NCBI RefSeq assembly: GCF_042676185.1
Contig: NZ_JBHTJT010000050.1
Span: forward strand, 1-64,000
DNA length: 64,000 nucleotides
Origin: Tropicimonas aquimaris
Lineage (GTDB): Bacteria > Pseudomonadota > Alphaproteobacteria > Rhodobacterales > Rhodobacteraceae
Direction: 5' to 3'
Part shown: positions 25,805-33,702 of the stretch, piece after piece
Layout of the letters: every line of letters begins with the position of its first letter
Numbering within the stretch: the stretch's first letter is position 1
Position numbers and translations under genes: made by a program
The notes under the pieces: model-generated
Databases searched by the model: none
The model's input: only the letters and a program-made list of their open reading frames with translations
What the model was told of the DNA's origin: nothing

Positions 25805-26055
25805 GATATCCCCCCGATCCCCCAAAGGAACCCGGCGATCACCGCGCCGGCCGACATCGAAAAGGCTATCAGGAAACCATGGATCCAGACGTTGATGGGA
25901 CGGTTCACCAGTGACGGGATCGGGATCGCAAAGGCCGCCCCGATCAGAGCTCCTCGGATTCCGGCCGGGGCCTCGCCGATCAGCACCAGCACGATCACCA
26001 CAAGGCTGATTGGAACCGTGACCTTTGCCGGAAGGGTGTTGCCCTTGTTGCTCAT
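25801..26055 (-). CDS. Small membrane protein overlapping the ligase and ATPase genes
   Basis: An 84-residue hydrophobic protein with helices VPISLVVIVLVLIGEA, IRGALIGAAFAIPIPSLV and IHGFLIAFSMSAGAVIAGFLWGI. Its ATG overlaps the ligase stop (ATGA) and its stop overlaps the LivG-like GTG start (GTGA), so the three genes are translated in a chain. No known family is recognised. Whether it acts with the importer, the ligase or both cannot be told. Confidence 0.8.
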   Translation of the reverse strand: MSNKGNTLPAKVTVPISLVVIVLVLIGEAPAGIRGALIGAAFAIPIPSLVNRPINVWIHGFLIAFSMSAGAVIAGFLWGIGGIS

Positions 26056-28025
26056 TCCGCCGCCACCTCCAGATGCTTAGCCTCCGCCGTAGCGGCATCC
26101 ACCAGCTTCAGCGTCGCCGAGATGCTGCCCTTGCGCCCGTCCTCGTAGGTAACTTCCGTGGTGGTGAAGATGCTCTCCGAGCCATCGTAAAGCGCCGCGA
26201 TCAGGTCGGCGAATTTCTCCTCGATGATTCGCCGCCGCACCTTGCGGGTCCGCGTCATCTCCCCGTCGTCGGCGTCCAGTTCCTTGTGCAGCACCAGGAA
26301 GCGATGGATCTGGCAAGCCGAGAGCATCGGGTCCTGCGCCACCGACCGGTTCACGTCCTCGACATGCGCCCGGATCGTCTCGAGCACCTTCGGGTGCCCG
26401 GCCAGTTCCTGATAGGAGGCGTAGGCGATGTTGTTGCGCTCCGCCCAGTTGCCCACGGCGGTCAGGTCGATGTTGATGAAGGCGGTGCAGTAGTCGCGGG
26501 CATTGCCGAAAACCACGGCCTCCAGGATGTCGGGAAAGAACTTCAGCTTGTTCTCGACGTACTTGGGCGCGAACAGGCTGCCGTCGGCCATCTTGCCCAC
26601 GTCCTTCGCCCGGTCAATGATCCGCAGGTGGCCGCTGCCTTCCTCGAAGAACCCGGCATCGCCGGTGGCGACCCAGCCCTCGGCATCCTTGGTCGAGGCC
26701 GTGCTTTCCGGGTTCTTGTAGTATTCCACGAAGGTGCCGGGCGAGCGGTAGAAGATCTCGCCGGTCTCGTCGATGCGGATCTCCACCCCGGGCGACACCA
26801 CGCCCACGGTATCGGCGCGCACCTCGTTGTCCGGCTGCTGGGCGATAAAGACGCTGGCCTCGGTCTGGCCGTAGAGCTGCTTGAGGTTGATTCCGAGCGA
26901 CCGGTAGAAATCGAAGATCTCCGGCCCGATCGCCTCGCCCGCGGTGTAGCCGACCCGCACACGGCTGAATCCGAGCGCATTTTTCAGAGGCCCGTAAACG
27001 GCGAACTCCCCGAGCGCGTAGCGCAGCCGGTCCAGCAGGCTTACAGACTTGCCATCCAGGATCGCGGGCCCCACCCGCCGGGCCAACGCCATGTAGTGCC
27101 GGAACAGCCACCGCTTCACCGGGCTGGCATCCTCCATCCGGATCATCACACTGGTCAGCTGGCTCTCGAACACCCGCGGCGGGGCGAAGAAATAGGTCGG
27201 CGCGATCTCGCGGAGGTCGGTCATCATCGTGTCAGCGCTCTCCGGGCAGTTCACGCAGAACCCGTTCCAATAGGCCTGCCCCATGGCGAAGATGAAATCG
27301 CCCACCCAGGCCATCGGCAGGTAGGCCAGGATCTCGTCCTCGGCCCGCAGATGGTCGAACTCGGAGGAATTCTTGGAGGTCTCGATGATGTTGCGGTTCG
27401 ACAGAACCACGCCCTTGGGCTTGCCGGTCGTCCCGGAAGTGTAGAGCATCACGCAGGTGCTGTCGTAGCTCAGCTCCGCCTCGCGCCGGTGCAGCTCCTC
27501 CTCGTGGCGATAGTGCGAGGCCTTGCCCTCGTCGCGGATGTCACGCAGCCAGTTCAGGTGCTCGTGGTCGTATTTCCGCATGCCCCGCTTGTCGTGGTAG
27601 AGCACATGCTCGATCTGGTGGAGACGCTCCTGGATGTCGATGACCTTGTCGACCTGCTCCTGGTCGCCGCAGACCACGAAACGCGCGCCGCAGTGCTCCA
27701 GAACATAGGCCATCTCCTCGGCCACCGCGTCCTGGTAGAGCGGCACCGGAACCGCGCCGCACATCTGAGCCGCCACCATCGACCAGTAAAGATCCGGCCG
27801 GTTGCGCCCGATGATGGCAACGTAATCCCCACGCTCCATCCCAAGCGCCAGGAAGCCCATGGCCAGCCATTCGATTTCCTGCAGGGTCTCGGCCCAGGTC
27901 CAGCTCTGCCAGATCCCGTATTCCTTCTCGCGATACGCGGTGCGCGTGCCGAACTCGCGCGCGTTGCGCCTCAGGAGCGCAGGAACAGAACACAGATCGC
28001 CCGCAGGCGTTGTGGTCGCAGTCAA
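26052..28025 (-). CDS. Long-chain-fatty-acid-type acyl-CoA ligase
   Basis: A 657-residue AMP-forming acyl-CoA synthetase. The ATP-binding P-loop YTSGTTGKPKG is at residues 195-205, APPRVFES and YGQTEAS follow, and the adenylate motif is TGDAGFFEEGSGHLRIIDRAKDVGKMADG. The C-terminal domain ends with TRTRKVRRRIIEEKFADLI. It resembles the long ACSL-like synthetases rather than the PaaK type, so the locus encodes two different ligases. It is the first gene of the locus. The start is TTG at 28025, preceded by GGGGAGGA; no ATG lies nearby. A promoter and a perfect inverted repeat lie upstream. Confidence 0.9.
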   Translation of the reverse strand: MTATTTPAGDLCSVPALLRRNAREFGTRTAYREKEYGIWQSWTWAETLQEIEWLAMGFLALGMERGDYVAIIGRNRPDLYWSMVAAQMCGAVPVPLYQDAVAEEMAYVLEHCGARFVVCGDQEQVDKVIDIQERLHQIEHVLYHDKRGMRKYDHEHLNWLRDIRDEGKASHYRHEEELHRREAELSYDSTCVMLYTSGTTGKPKGVVLSNRNIIETSKNSSEFDHLRAEDEILAYLPMAWVGDFIFAMGQAYWNGFCVNCPESADTMMTDLREIAPTYFFAPPRVFESQLTSVMIRMEDASPVKRWLFRHYMALARRVGPAILDGKSVSLLDRLRYALGEFAVYGPLKNALGFSRVRVGYTAGEAIGPEIFDFYRSLGINLKQLYGQTEASVFIAQQPDNEVRADTVGVVSPGVEIRIDETGEIFYRSPGTFVEYYKNPESTASTKDAEGWVATGDAGFFEEGSGHLRIIDRAKDVGKMADGSLFAPKYVENKLKFFPDILEAVVFGNARDYCTAFINIDLTAVGNWAERNNIAYASYQELAGHPKVLETIRAHVEDVNRSVAQDPMLSACQIHRFLVLHKELDADDGEMTRTRKVRRRIIEEKFADLIAALYDGSESIFTTTEVTYEDGRKGSISATLKLVDAATAEAKHLEVAAE

Positions 28026-28081
28026 AAGATGTCCTCCCCTGGTGCCGTTGCGGACACCGCGGCCTTTTCAGCCTTGGGGTC

Positions 28082-28112
28082 AGTATAGGACGGGGATTCG
28101 GGGAGTCGTCAA
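28082..28112 (-). promoter_or_regulatory. Putative promoter of the ligase/transporter locus
   Basis: On the minus strand TTGACG (28107-28112) and TATACT (28082-28087) match sigma-70 elements well, with a slightly long 19-bp spacer. The -10 lies 57 bp before the TTG start of the ligase gene. The neighbouring inverted repeat abuts the -35. Confidence 0.55.
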
Positions 28113-28118
28113 ATCTTT

Positions 28119-28136
28119 TTTGAACATGCGTTCAAA
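28119..28136. promoter_or_regulatory. Perfect 7-4-7 inverted repeat, probable operator
   Basis: TTTGAAC - ATGC - GTTCAAA is a perfect palindrome with 7-bp arms. Size and form fit sites of TetR/GntR-type dimers that control fatty-acid or aromatic-acid genes. It lies 6 bp upstream of the -35 of the ligase/transporter locus and about 150 bp before the divergent L,D-transpeptidase gene, so it most likely serves the former. No regulator gene is encoded nearby. Confidence 0.6.
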
Positions 28137-28282
28137 TAAGCGCCCGGCGGCCTTGCCGGGGGCATTGAACTGCTGCAACACCCACGCCCGCTCTTGCAGG
28201 TTCATGCATGCGCGCCCTTCGAAGCCGCACGAATTTCCTGTATCCCCCGGGCAAACCGATCATGACGAAGGGGCAGTCACCA

Positions 28283-28846
28283 ATGATCAGTCGCAGAAGC
28301 TTTCTTGCAAGCGCCGCCGCATCGGCAGCGATGCCGCTCCCGGCATTCGCCGCGACCCGGACCTCGACCAAGCTGCCGAAGAAATTCCGGCCGCAGGTGG
28401 TCAAGGTCTCCAGTGAATACCCGGCGGGCGAGATCCACGTCCTGACCGAGGATCACTTCCTGTTCTGGACCCTCGGCGACGGCAAGGCGATGCGCTACGG
28501 CATCGCCGTCGGCGCGCCGGGCCGCAATTTCCAAGGCGTCGCCGAGGTCCGCCGCAAGGCCGAATGGCCGAGCTGGACCCCGACCGCCAGCATGATCGCC
28601 GCCGAACCGCAGGTCTATGCCAAGTGGCGCAGCGGCCTGCCTGGCGGCCACGAGAAGAACCCGCTCGGCGCCCGCGCGCTCTACCTATACCAGGGCAACC
28701 GCGACACGCTCTACCGCATCCACGGCACGCCGCAGCCCTGGACCATCGGGCGTTCCTTCTCCTCCGGCTGCATCCGGCTGCAGAATGCCCATGTCGAGGA
28801 GCTTTACGAACACGTGCCGCTTGGAACGCGGGTCGTGGTCTACTGA
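28283..28846 (+). CDS. L,D-transpeptidase (YkuD domain), copy 1
   Basis: A 187-residue exported protein. The N-terminus MISRRSFLASAAASAAMPLPAFAA is a twin-arginine-type signal. The YkuD catalytic motif is HGTPQPWTIGRSFSSGCIRLQN, containing the His and the active Cys of SxGCIR. Such enzymes cross-link peptidoglycan stem peptides or attach proteins to them. The ATG at 28283 has AAGGGG upstream; ATGs at 28208 and 28262 are less well supported. A closely similar gene lies tail-to-tail at 28949-29503. Confidence 0.9.
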   Translation: MISRRSFLASAAASAAMPLPAFAATRTSTKLPKKFRPQVVKVSSEYPAGEIHVLTEDHFLFWTLGDGKAMRYGIAVGAPGRNFQGVAEVRRKAEWPSWTPTASMIAAEPQVYAKWRSGLPGGHEKNPLGARALYLYQGNRDTLYRIHGTPQPWTIGRSFSSGCIRLQNAHVEELYEHVPLGTRVVVY

Positions 28847-28861
28847 CCAGGCCGCCCCCGG

Positions 28862-28930
28862 CCCTTTACTTTTCCGGAAATACCCTCGGGGGGAGCGCCG
28901 CAAGGCGCTTGGGGGCAAACAGCCCCCTCC
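28862..28930. repeat. Intergenic repeat between the two L,D-transpeptidase genes
   Basis: TTTTCCGGAAATACCCTCGG is followed by GAGCGCC...GGCGCTT and a CCCCC run. It belongs to the same family as the sequence at 7919-7980. It sits between convergent genes and can fold into hairpins, so it may act as a terminator. Confidence 0.45.
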
Positions 28931-28948
28931 CCGGCCGCCACGCGCGCC

Positions 28949-29503
28949 TCAGTGGAAGGTGACGCTCGTCCCCACCGGCACCCGGTCATAGAGATCGACG
29001 ATATGGTCGTTGTGCAGCCGGATGCAGCCCGACGACACCGACCGGCCAATCGTCCAGGGCTGCGGCGTGCCGTGGATGCGGTACATGGTGTCCCGTCCGC
29101 CGCGATAGAGATAGAGCGCACGCGCCCCCAGCGGATTCTCCGGCCCGCCCGGCATCCCCGAGGCCCACTTGGCATATACATGCGGCTCGCGCCGGATCAT
29201 GTTGGCGGTCGGCGTCCAGCTCGGCCATTCCGCCTTGCGCCCGACATAAGCCGACCCGGACAGGTTGCGCCCCTCGGTGCCGATCGCCACGCCGTAGCGG
29301 ATCGCCTGCTCGGGGGCGACGATATAATAGAGGAAATGCCGCCCGAGCTCGATGTGGATGTCGCCGGCCGTGAAGCCCGGCCGCACCCGGACGATCTGGG
29401 CCCGAAGCGACTTGTCGAGCTGGAAATCCTCCTGAGCACGCAGCAGACCCGGCGCGGCGAGGGCGGCGAGACCGGTGGCGAGGAAACGTCGTCTGGCGGG
29501 CAT
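28949..29503 (-). CDS. L,D-transpeptidase (YkuD domain), copy 2
   Basis: A 184-residue paralogue of the convergent neighbour. Signal MPARRRFLATGLAALAAPGLLRAQ contains an RRRFLAT twin-arginine-like motif. The catalytic segment HGTPQPWTIGRSVSSGCIRLHN differs from copy 1 at few positions, and the whole region from WPSWTPTA to the C-terminus is strongly conserved between the two. GGAG precedes the ATG at 7-bp spacing; the frame runs upstream to 29839 without support. Likely cell-wall cross-linking in the periplasm. Confidence 0.9.
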   Translation of the reverse strand: MPARRRFLATGLAALAAPGLLRAQEDFQLDKSLRAQIVRVRPGFTAGDIHIELGRHFLYYIVAPEQAIRYGVAIGTEGRNLSGSAYVGRKAEWPSWTPTANMIRREPHVYAKWASGMPGGPENPLGARALYLYRGGRDTMYRIHGTPQPWTIGRSVSSGCIRLHNDHIVDLYDRVPVGTSVTFH

Positions 29504-29683
29504 CGGCTTCTCCAGGGTTCTGGCTGACAAGGCACTCCATCCACTCACCAAGCTGTCGCAAAGACTGCCACCCGGACCGGAATGGCGCAACCGTGCGGTT
29601 TCCGGCACGCCCCGACCATATTCGAGCCACAGTCGCGGGATGAGATGGGACAGTGGGAGGGGCGGTCCAGTCGGGAGCCTGAA

Positions 29684-30307
29684 GTGACGCCGGAATTTGC
29701 GAAAGACATGGCCGTCTGGATCCATTTCATGGGTCTGGTGCCCGGCCTCCTCTATGCCCTTGCGGCCGATGCGACCGCGATGCGCAGCCTGCGGCGCCCA
29801 TTGTCGGCCGAGGAGCTTCGGCAACTTCGCGACTTCCATCTGATCATCTCGCTTGCGCTGCTGCTGCTCTGGGCCAGTGGCCTCGCGCTGCTCTGGCTCA
29901 AGCTCGGGCCCGGTGGCGGCGGCCTGACGCCCAAGCTCATGGTCAAGCTCGCTGTCGTCTGCACGCTGACGGCCAATGCCGTGGCGATCGGGCGGATCGG
30001 CCTGAACGGGTTGGGTTCGCGCCCGCTGCTGCGCCTCGGCGACTATCCCGCCGCCTTCCGTATCCGCCTGGGCCTTATCGGCGGTCTCTCCGCCGCGTGC
30101 TGGATCTCGGCCTTTGCCCTGGGAATGTTCGCGCCGCTGGCGAGCATGGATTTCGGCCAGCTCGTCCTCCGGCTCGGACCGGTCTTCGCGCTCTGCCTCG
30201 CCGGTGGCCTCGCGATTGCCTATGTGGCGCGCGGGCTGGACCGCCGGCTCGCCGCGCTCCGCGAAGCCGCTATGCCCGCCCCCTCCGACCCGCTGACCTC
30301 GTCGTGA
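29684..30307 (+). CDS. Polytopic membrane protein of unknown function
   Basis: About 207 residues with six hydrophobic segments, for example WIHFMGLVPGLLYALAADAT, LIISLALLLLWASGLALLWL, LMVKLAVVCTLTANAVAIG, LGLIGGLSAACWISAFALGMF and LGPVFALCLAGGLAIAYVAR. It looks like an uncharacterised integral membrane protein; no catalytic motif is visible. The GTG at 29684 has GGGAG at 6-bp spacing and is preferred to the ATG at 29708. Confidence 0.75.
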   Translation: MTPEFAKDMAVWIHFMGLVPGLLYALAADATAMRSLRRPLSAEELRQLRDFHLIISLALLLLWASGLALLWLKLGPGGGGLTPKLMVKLAVVCTLTANAVAIGRIGLNGLGSRPLLRLGDYPAAFRIRLGLIGGLSAACWISAFALGMFAPLASMDFGQLVLRLGPVFALCLAGGLAIAYVARGLDRRLAALREAAMPAPSDPLTSS

Positions 30308-30336
30308 GGTCGGCCCCGCGGGGAGCGGGACCGACC
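30308..30336. terminator. Hairpin between convergent genes
   Basis: GGTCGG (30308-30313) pairs with CCGACC (30331-30336), and the inner CCCGC/GCGGG extends the stem. It begins one base after the stop of the membrane protein gene. No T run follows, so termination is only likely. Confidence 0.45.
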
Positions 30337-30353
30337 CGGTTTGCCGGTGGCGA

Positions 30354-31010
30354 TCAGACCGGCGAACGCGTCTTGCGCAGGTAGGGCAGCACCGCGTCGA
30401 ACTCGCCGAACTTCTCCTTGGCCGCCGCGTCGTCCAGCGACAGGGCGACGATCACGTCCTGCCCCATGGTCCAGTTGGCCGGGGTGGCGATCGGGGTCTG
30501 GTAGGTCGCCTGCAGCGCGTCGAGCGCCCGCAGCACCTCGGCGAAGTTGCGTCCCACCGACATCGGGTAGGTCATCGTCAGCTGCAGCTTCTTGTTCGGC
30601 GCGATGATCATAACCACCCGCACCGAGGCGCTGTCCGCCGCCGTGCGGCCGTCGGGCAGGTAGGCGTCGGCGGGCAGCATGTCGAGCTGCTTGGAGATCG
30701 TCAGGTCGTCATCGGCGATGATCGGGAAGGTCACCGGGCTCTCGGCCACTTTCTCGATGTCGCCGATCCACTTCTTGTGCTCCTCGACGCCGTCGACCGA
30801 CAGGCCGATCACCTTGGTGCCCCGCTTTTCCCATTCCTCGGCGAGCTGCGCCACGGCGCCGAACTCGGTGGTGCAGACGGGGGTGAAATCCTTCGGATGC
30901 GAGAAGAGAATCGCCCAGCTGTCGCCGATCCAGTCGTGGAACGAGGCAATCTCGCCCTGGCTCGTCGTGAGTTTCAGATCAGGCACAATGTCGTTTATAC
31001 GCAGGCCCAT
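30354..31010 (-). CDS. 1-Cys peroxiredoxin (Prx6 type)
   Basis: A 218-residue thiol peroxidase that reduces hydrogen peroxide and organic hydroperoxides. The active-site segment HPKDFTPVCTTE carries the peroxidatic Cys; there is no second conserved Cys, as in Prx6. The long C-terminal domain (YPMSVGRNFAEVLRALDALQ ... ATPANWTMGQDVIV) is typical. AAGGAG precedes the ATG. It is divergent from an aldehyde dehydrogenase gene. Confidence 0.93.
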   Translation of the reverse strand: MGLRINDIVPDLKLTTSQGEIASFHDWIGDSWAILFSHPKDFTPVCTTEFGAVAQLAEEWEKRGTKVIGLSVDGVEEHKKWIGDIEKVAESPVTFPIIADDDLTISKQLDMLPADAYLPDGRTAADSASVRVVMIIAPNKKLQLTMTYPMSVGRNFAEVLRALDALQATYQTPIATPANWTMGQDVIVALSLDDAAAKEKFGEFDAVLPYLRKTRSPV

Positions 31011-31171
31011 GCTCGGGTCTCCTTCATGATTGGAAATGATCGCGTCCGCGTTGGCGAATATCGCTGCCTCGCCCTTAGATATATTCCAGACTCAGGAAAG
31101 AAACCCCCATCTTGCGACCCGCCTCAAGCGGTGACAGTGTGTCGCAAAATTCAAGACGGGAAGGATATCCC

Positions 31172-32611
31172 ATGATCGAGAAACGCCAGTTCTACATCAA
31201 CGGCGCCTGGGTGGACCCGGCCGCGTCGCGCGACTTTCCGGTGATCGACCCCTCCACCGAGGAGGAGGTCGCGGTGATCTCGCTCGGCGACAAGGCCGAC
31301 ACTGATGCCGCCGTCGCCGCCGCCAACGCCGCCTTCGAGACCTGGTCCCAGACCGACCCGGCCGAACGCATTGCCGTGGTCGAGAAGATCCTCGAGATCT
31401 ACAACGCCCGCGCCGAGGACATGGCCCAGGCCATGACCACCGAGATGGGCGCGCCGCTCAAGCTCTCCCGCGAGGACCAGGTCGGCGCCGGCAGCTACCA
31501 CATCAAGGACTTCATCCGCGCCGCGAAGGAGTTCGACTTCGTGCGGATGCTACGTCCCGATGCGCCGAACGACCGGATCATCCTGGACCCGATCGGCACC
31601 GTGGCGATGATCACGCCCTGGAACTGGCCGATGAACCAGGTGACGCTCAAGGTCATCCCGGCGCTGCTCACCGGTTGCACCATGGTGCTGAAGCCCTCCG
31701 AGATCGCCCCGCTCTCCTCGATCCTCTTCACCGAGATCCTCGACGAGGCCGGCGTGCCCGCGGGTGTCTACAACATGGTCAACGGCGACGGCGTCGGCGT
31801 CGGCAGCCAGCTTTCTGCGCATCCAGGCATCGACATGGTGAGCTTCACCGGCTCCACCCGCGCCGGCATCGCGATCTCCAAGGCCGCGGCCGACACGATC
31901 AAGCGCGTGAGCCTGGAACTCGGCGGCAAGGGCGCGAACCTGGTCTTTGCCGATGCGGACGAGGATGCCGTCCGCCGCGGCGTCGCCCACATGATGGAAA
32001 ACACCGGCCAGTCCTGCAACGCGCCGAGCCGGATGCTGGTGGAACGCTCGATCTATGACGACGCGGTCGAGATCGCGCGCGAGACGGCCGAGCACACCGG
32101 CGTCGCGAATGCCCACGACGACGGCGATCACATCGGCCCGCTGGTCAGCCAGATGCAGTGGGACAAGGTGCAGGGCCTGATCCAGAAGGGAATCGACGAA
32201 GGCGCGCGGCTGGTGGCCGGCGGCCTCGGCCGGCCCGACGGGCTGAACCGCGGCTACTTCGCCCGCCCCACGGTCTTCGCCGACGTGACCAACGACATGA
32301 CGATCGCCCGCGAGGAGATCTTCGGCCCGGTCCTGTCGATGATCCCCTTCGATACCGAGGAAGAGGCCGTCCGCATCGCCAACGACACCGTCTACGGCCT
32401 CACCAACTACGCCCAGACCCAGGACCCCGACCGCCTGCGGCGCATGGCCCGCAAGCTGCGCTCCGGCATGATCCATCTGAACGGCAAGTCCCGCTCGGCG
32501 GGCGCGCCCTTCGGCGGCATCAAGCAATCGGGCAACAGCCGCGAGGGCGGCGCCTGGGGGCTGGAGGATTTCGTCGAGGTCAAGGCGGTCGGCGGCTACC
32601 CGGCCGAGTGA
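31172..32611 (+). CDS. NAD(P)-dependent aldehyde dehydrogenase
   Basis: A 479-residue ALDH that oxidises an aldehyde to the acid. Cofactor-binding TPWNWPMNQ and FTGSTRAG, catalytic Glu in LELGGKG and catalytic Cys in NTGQSCNAPSR are all present, as is EEIFGPVLSM. The substrate cannot be assigned. A ribosome binding site (GGGAAGGA) precedes the ATG at 31172; the upstream ATG at 31112 is unsupported. Confidence 0.93.
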   Translation: MIEKRQFYINGAWVDPAASRDFPVIDPSTEEEVAVISLGDKADTDAAVAAANAAFETWSQTDPAERIAVVEKILEIYNARAEDMAQAMTTEMGAPLKLSREDQVGAGSYHIKDFIRAAKEFDFVRMLRPDAPNDRIILDPIGTVAMITPWNWPMNQVTLKVIPALLTGCTMVLKPSEIAPLSSILFTEILDEAGVPAGVYNMVNGDGVGVGSQLSAHPGIDMVSFTGSTRAGIAISKAAADTIKRVSLELGGKGANLVFADADEDAVRRGVAHMMENTGQSCNAPSRMLVERSIYDDAVEIARETAEHTGVANAHDDGDHIGPLVSQMQWDKVQGLIQKGIDEGARLVAGGLGRPDGLNRGYFARPTVFADVTNDMTIAREEIFGPVLSMIPFDTEEEAVRIANDTVYGLTNYAQTQDPDRLRRMARKLRSGMIHLNGKSRSAGAPFGGIKQSGNSREGGAWGLEDFVEVKAVGGYPAE

Positions 32612-32638
32612 CCGACCAGGAGGGGCGGCGCGCCCGCC

Positions 32639-32682
32639 CTTCTCCTGGCTCCAATTCCCGCGGGGGGCAGACAGCCCCCTCC
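32639..32682. repeat. Intergenic repeat-like sequence
   Basis: CCTTCTCCTGGCTCCAATTC, then CCGCGGGGGGCAGACAGCCCCC, resembles the family seen at 7919 and 28862 (TCCTGnC...GAAATACCC...GGGGG...CCCCC). It lies between convergent genes and can form a G/C-rich hairpin. Confidence 0.35.
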
Positions 32683-32683
32683 C

Positions 32684-33322
32684 TCAGAACGGGCAGGGCG
32701 CGACGAACTCCACCGGCGCCCCGCCGTCGGGATGCCGCAGCCCCAACCGTTCGGCATGCAGCATGAGCCGCGGCGCCACCCCATCGAAATACAGCGGATC
32801 GCCAAGGATCGGATGGCCGATCTCCGCCATGTGCACCCTGAGCTGGTGCGAGCGCCCGGTTTCCGGCAGCAGCGCGACCCGCGCCGCCTCCGCCTCCCGC
32901 TCCAGCACGCTCCAGCGCGTCCGCGCCGGCTTGCCGCGCGCGTGATCCACCATCTGTTTCGGCCGGTTCGGCCAGTCGGCGATCAGCGGCAGGTCGATCA
33001 CCCCGCCCTCGGCCTCCGGATGGCCATGCACCCGGGCGATGTAGCGCTTGGACATGTGCCGCCGCTCGAACTGGAGCCCCAGGTGCCGCTGCGCCGTCCT
33101 GGTGCGGGCAAACACCATGACCCCCGACGTGTCGCGGTCCAGTCGGTGCACGAGGAGCGTGCCGGGATAGGCCGTCTCGAGCCGGGCCAGCAGGCAATCG
33201 GCCAGGTGCGCCCCCTTCCCCGGCACCGACAGCAGCCCCGAGGGCTTGTCGACCACTAGTAGCTCCGCATCCATGTGCAGCACGACCGGCGGCCCGGCAG
33301 GCGGATCGTAGGTGTCGCTCAC
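32684..33322 (-). CDS. RluA-family RNA pseudouridine synthase
   Basis: A 212-residue pseudouridine synthase of the RluA family. The motif HRLDRDTSGVMVFARTRTAQRHL contains the catalytic Asp, preceded by VDKPSGLLSVPG, and the later LLPETGRSHQLRVHMAEIGHPILGDPLY is the RluA signature. There is no S4 domain, so it is the short RluA-like form that modifies tRNA and/or rRNA. It starts with GTG overlapping the stop of the upstream GFA gene (GTGA). It is the last gene of an overlapping run starting at the thiolase. Confidence 0.92.
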   Translation of the reverse strand: MSDTYDPPAGPPVVLHMDAELLVVDKPSGLLSVPGKGAHLADCLLARLETAYPGTLLVHRLDRDTSGVMVFARTRTAQRHLGLQFERRHMSKRYIARVHGHPEAEGGVIDLPLIADWPNRPKQMVDHARGKPARTRWSVLEREAEAARVALLPETGRSHQLRVHMAEIGHPILGDPLYFDGVAPRLMLHAERLGLRHPDGGAPVEFVAPCPF

Positions 33323-33702
33323 GGCTCTTGCGGCACCCCGTCGGCGATCTCGTAGTAATCGCCCTTGTCGGCACAGAAGATATGTTTCTCGAGCCGCAGC
33401 CCGGTCACCCCGTCGAGTGAGCCGAGCGAGACCGAGATCGTCTCCTCGTCCAGTGCCCGCCAGAACAGGAAGGACCCGCAGTCCGGGCAGAACCCGCGCC
33501 GCGCGGCCTCGCTCGCCGCATACCAGCGCACCGGTCCGCTGATCTCCACCGCAGCCAGAGGTGCCTGCGCCGAGGCCCAGACGTGCCCGGACTGGCGGCG
33601 GCACTGGCTGCAATGGCAGGCCGAAACCGAGCTCAGCGGCTCCGCGACGCGGTAGGTCACGCCGCCGCAGAGGCAGCCCCCGGTGCGGACCGGATCAGCC
33701 AC
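33319..33702 (-). CDS. GFA-family zinc protein
   Basis: A 127-residue protein of the GFA/CENP-V fold. Zinc ligands are seen in GGCLCGGV, CHCSQCRRQSG and GFCPDCGSFLFW. The founding member was named glutathione-dependent formaldehyde-activating enzyme, but most relatives have no proven activity. It overlaps the upstream GAF-domain gene by 8 bp and the downstream pseudouridine synthase gene by 4 bp. Confidence 0.9.
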   Translation of the reverse strand: MADPVRTGGCLCGGVTYRVAEPLSSVSACHCSQCRRQSGHVWASAQAPLAAVEISGPVRWYAASEAARRGFCPDCGSFLFWRALDEETISVSLGSLDGVTGLRLEKHIFCADKGDYYEIADGVPQEP

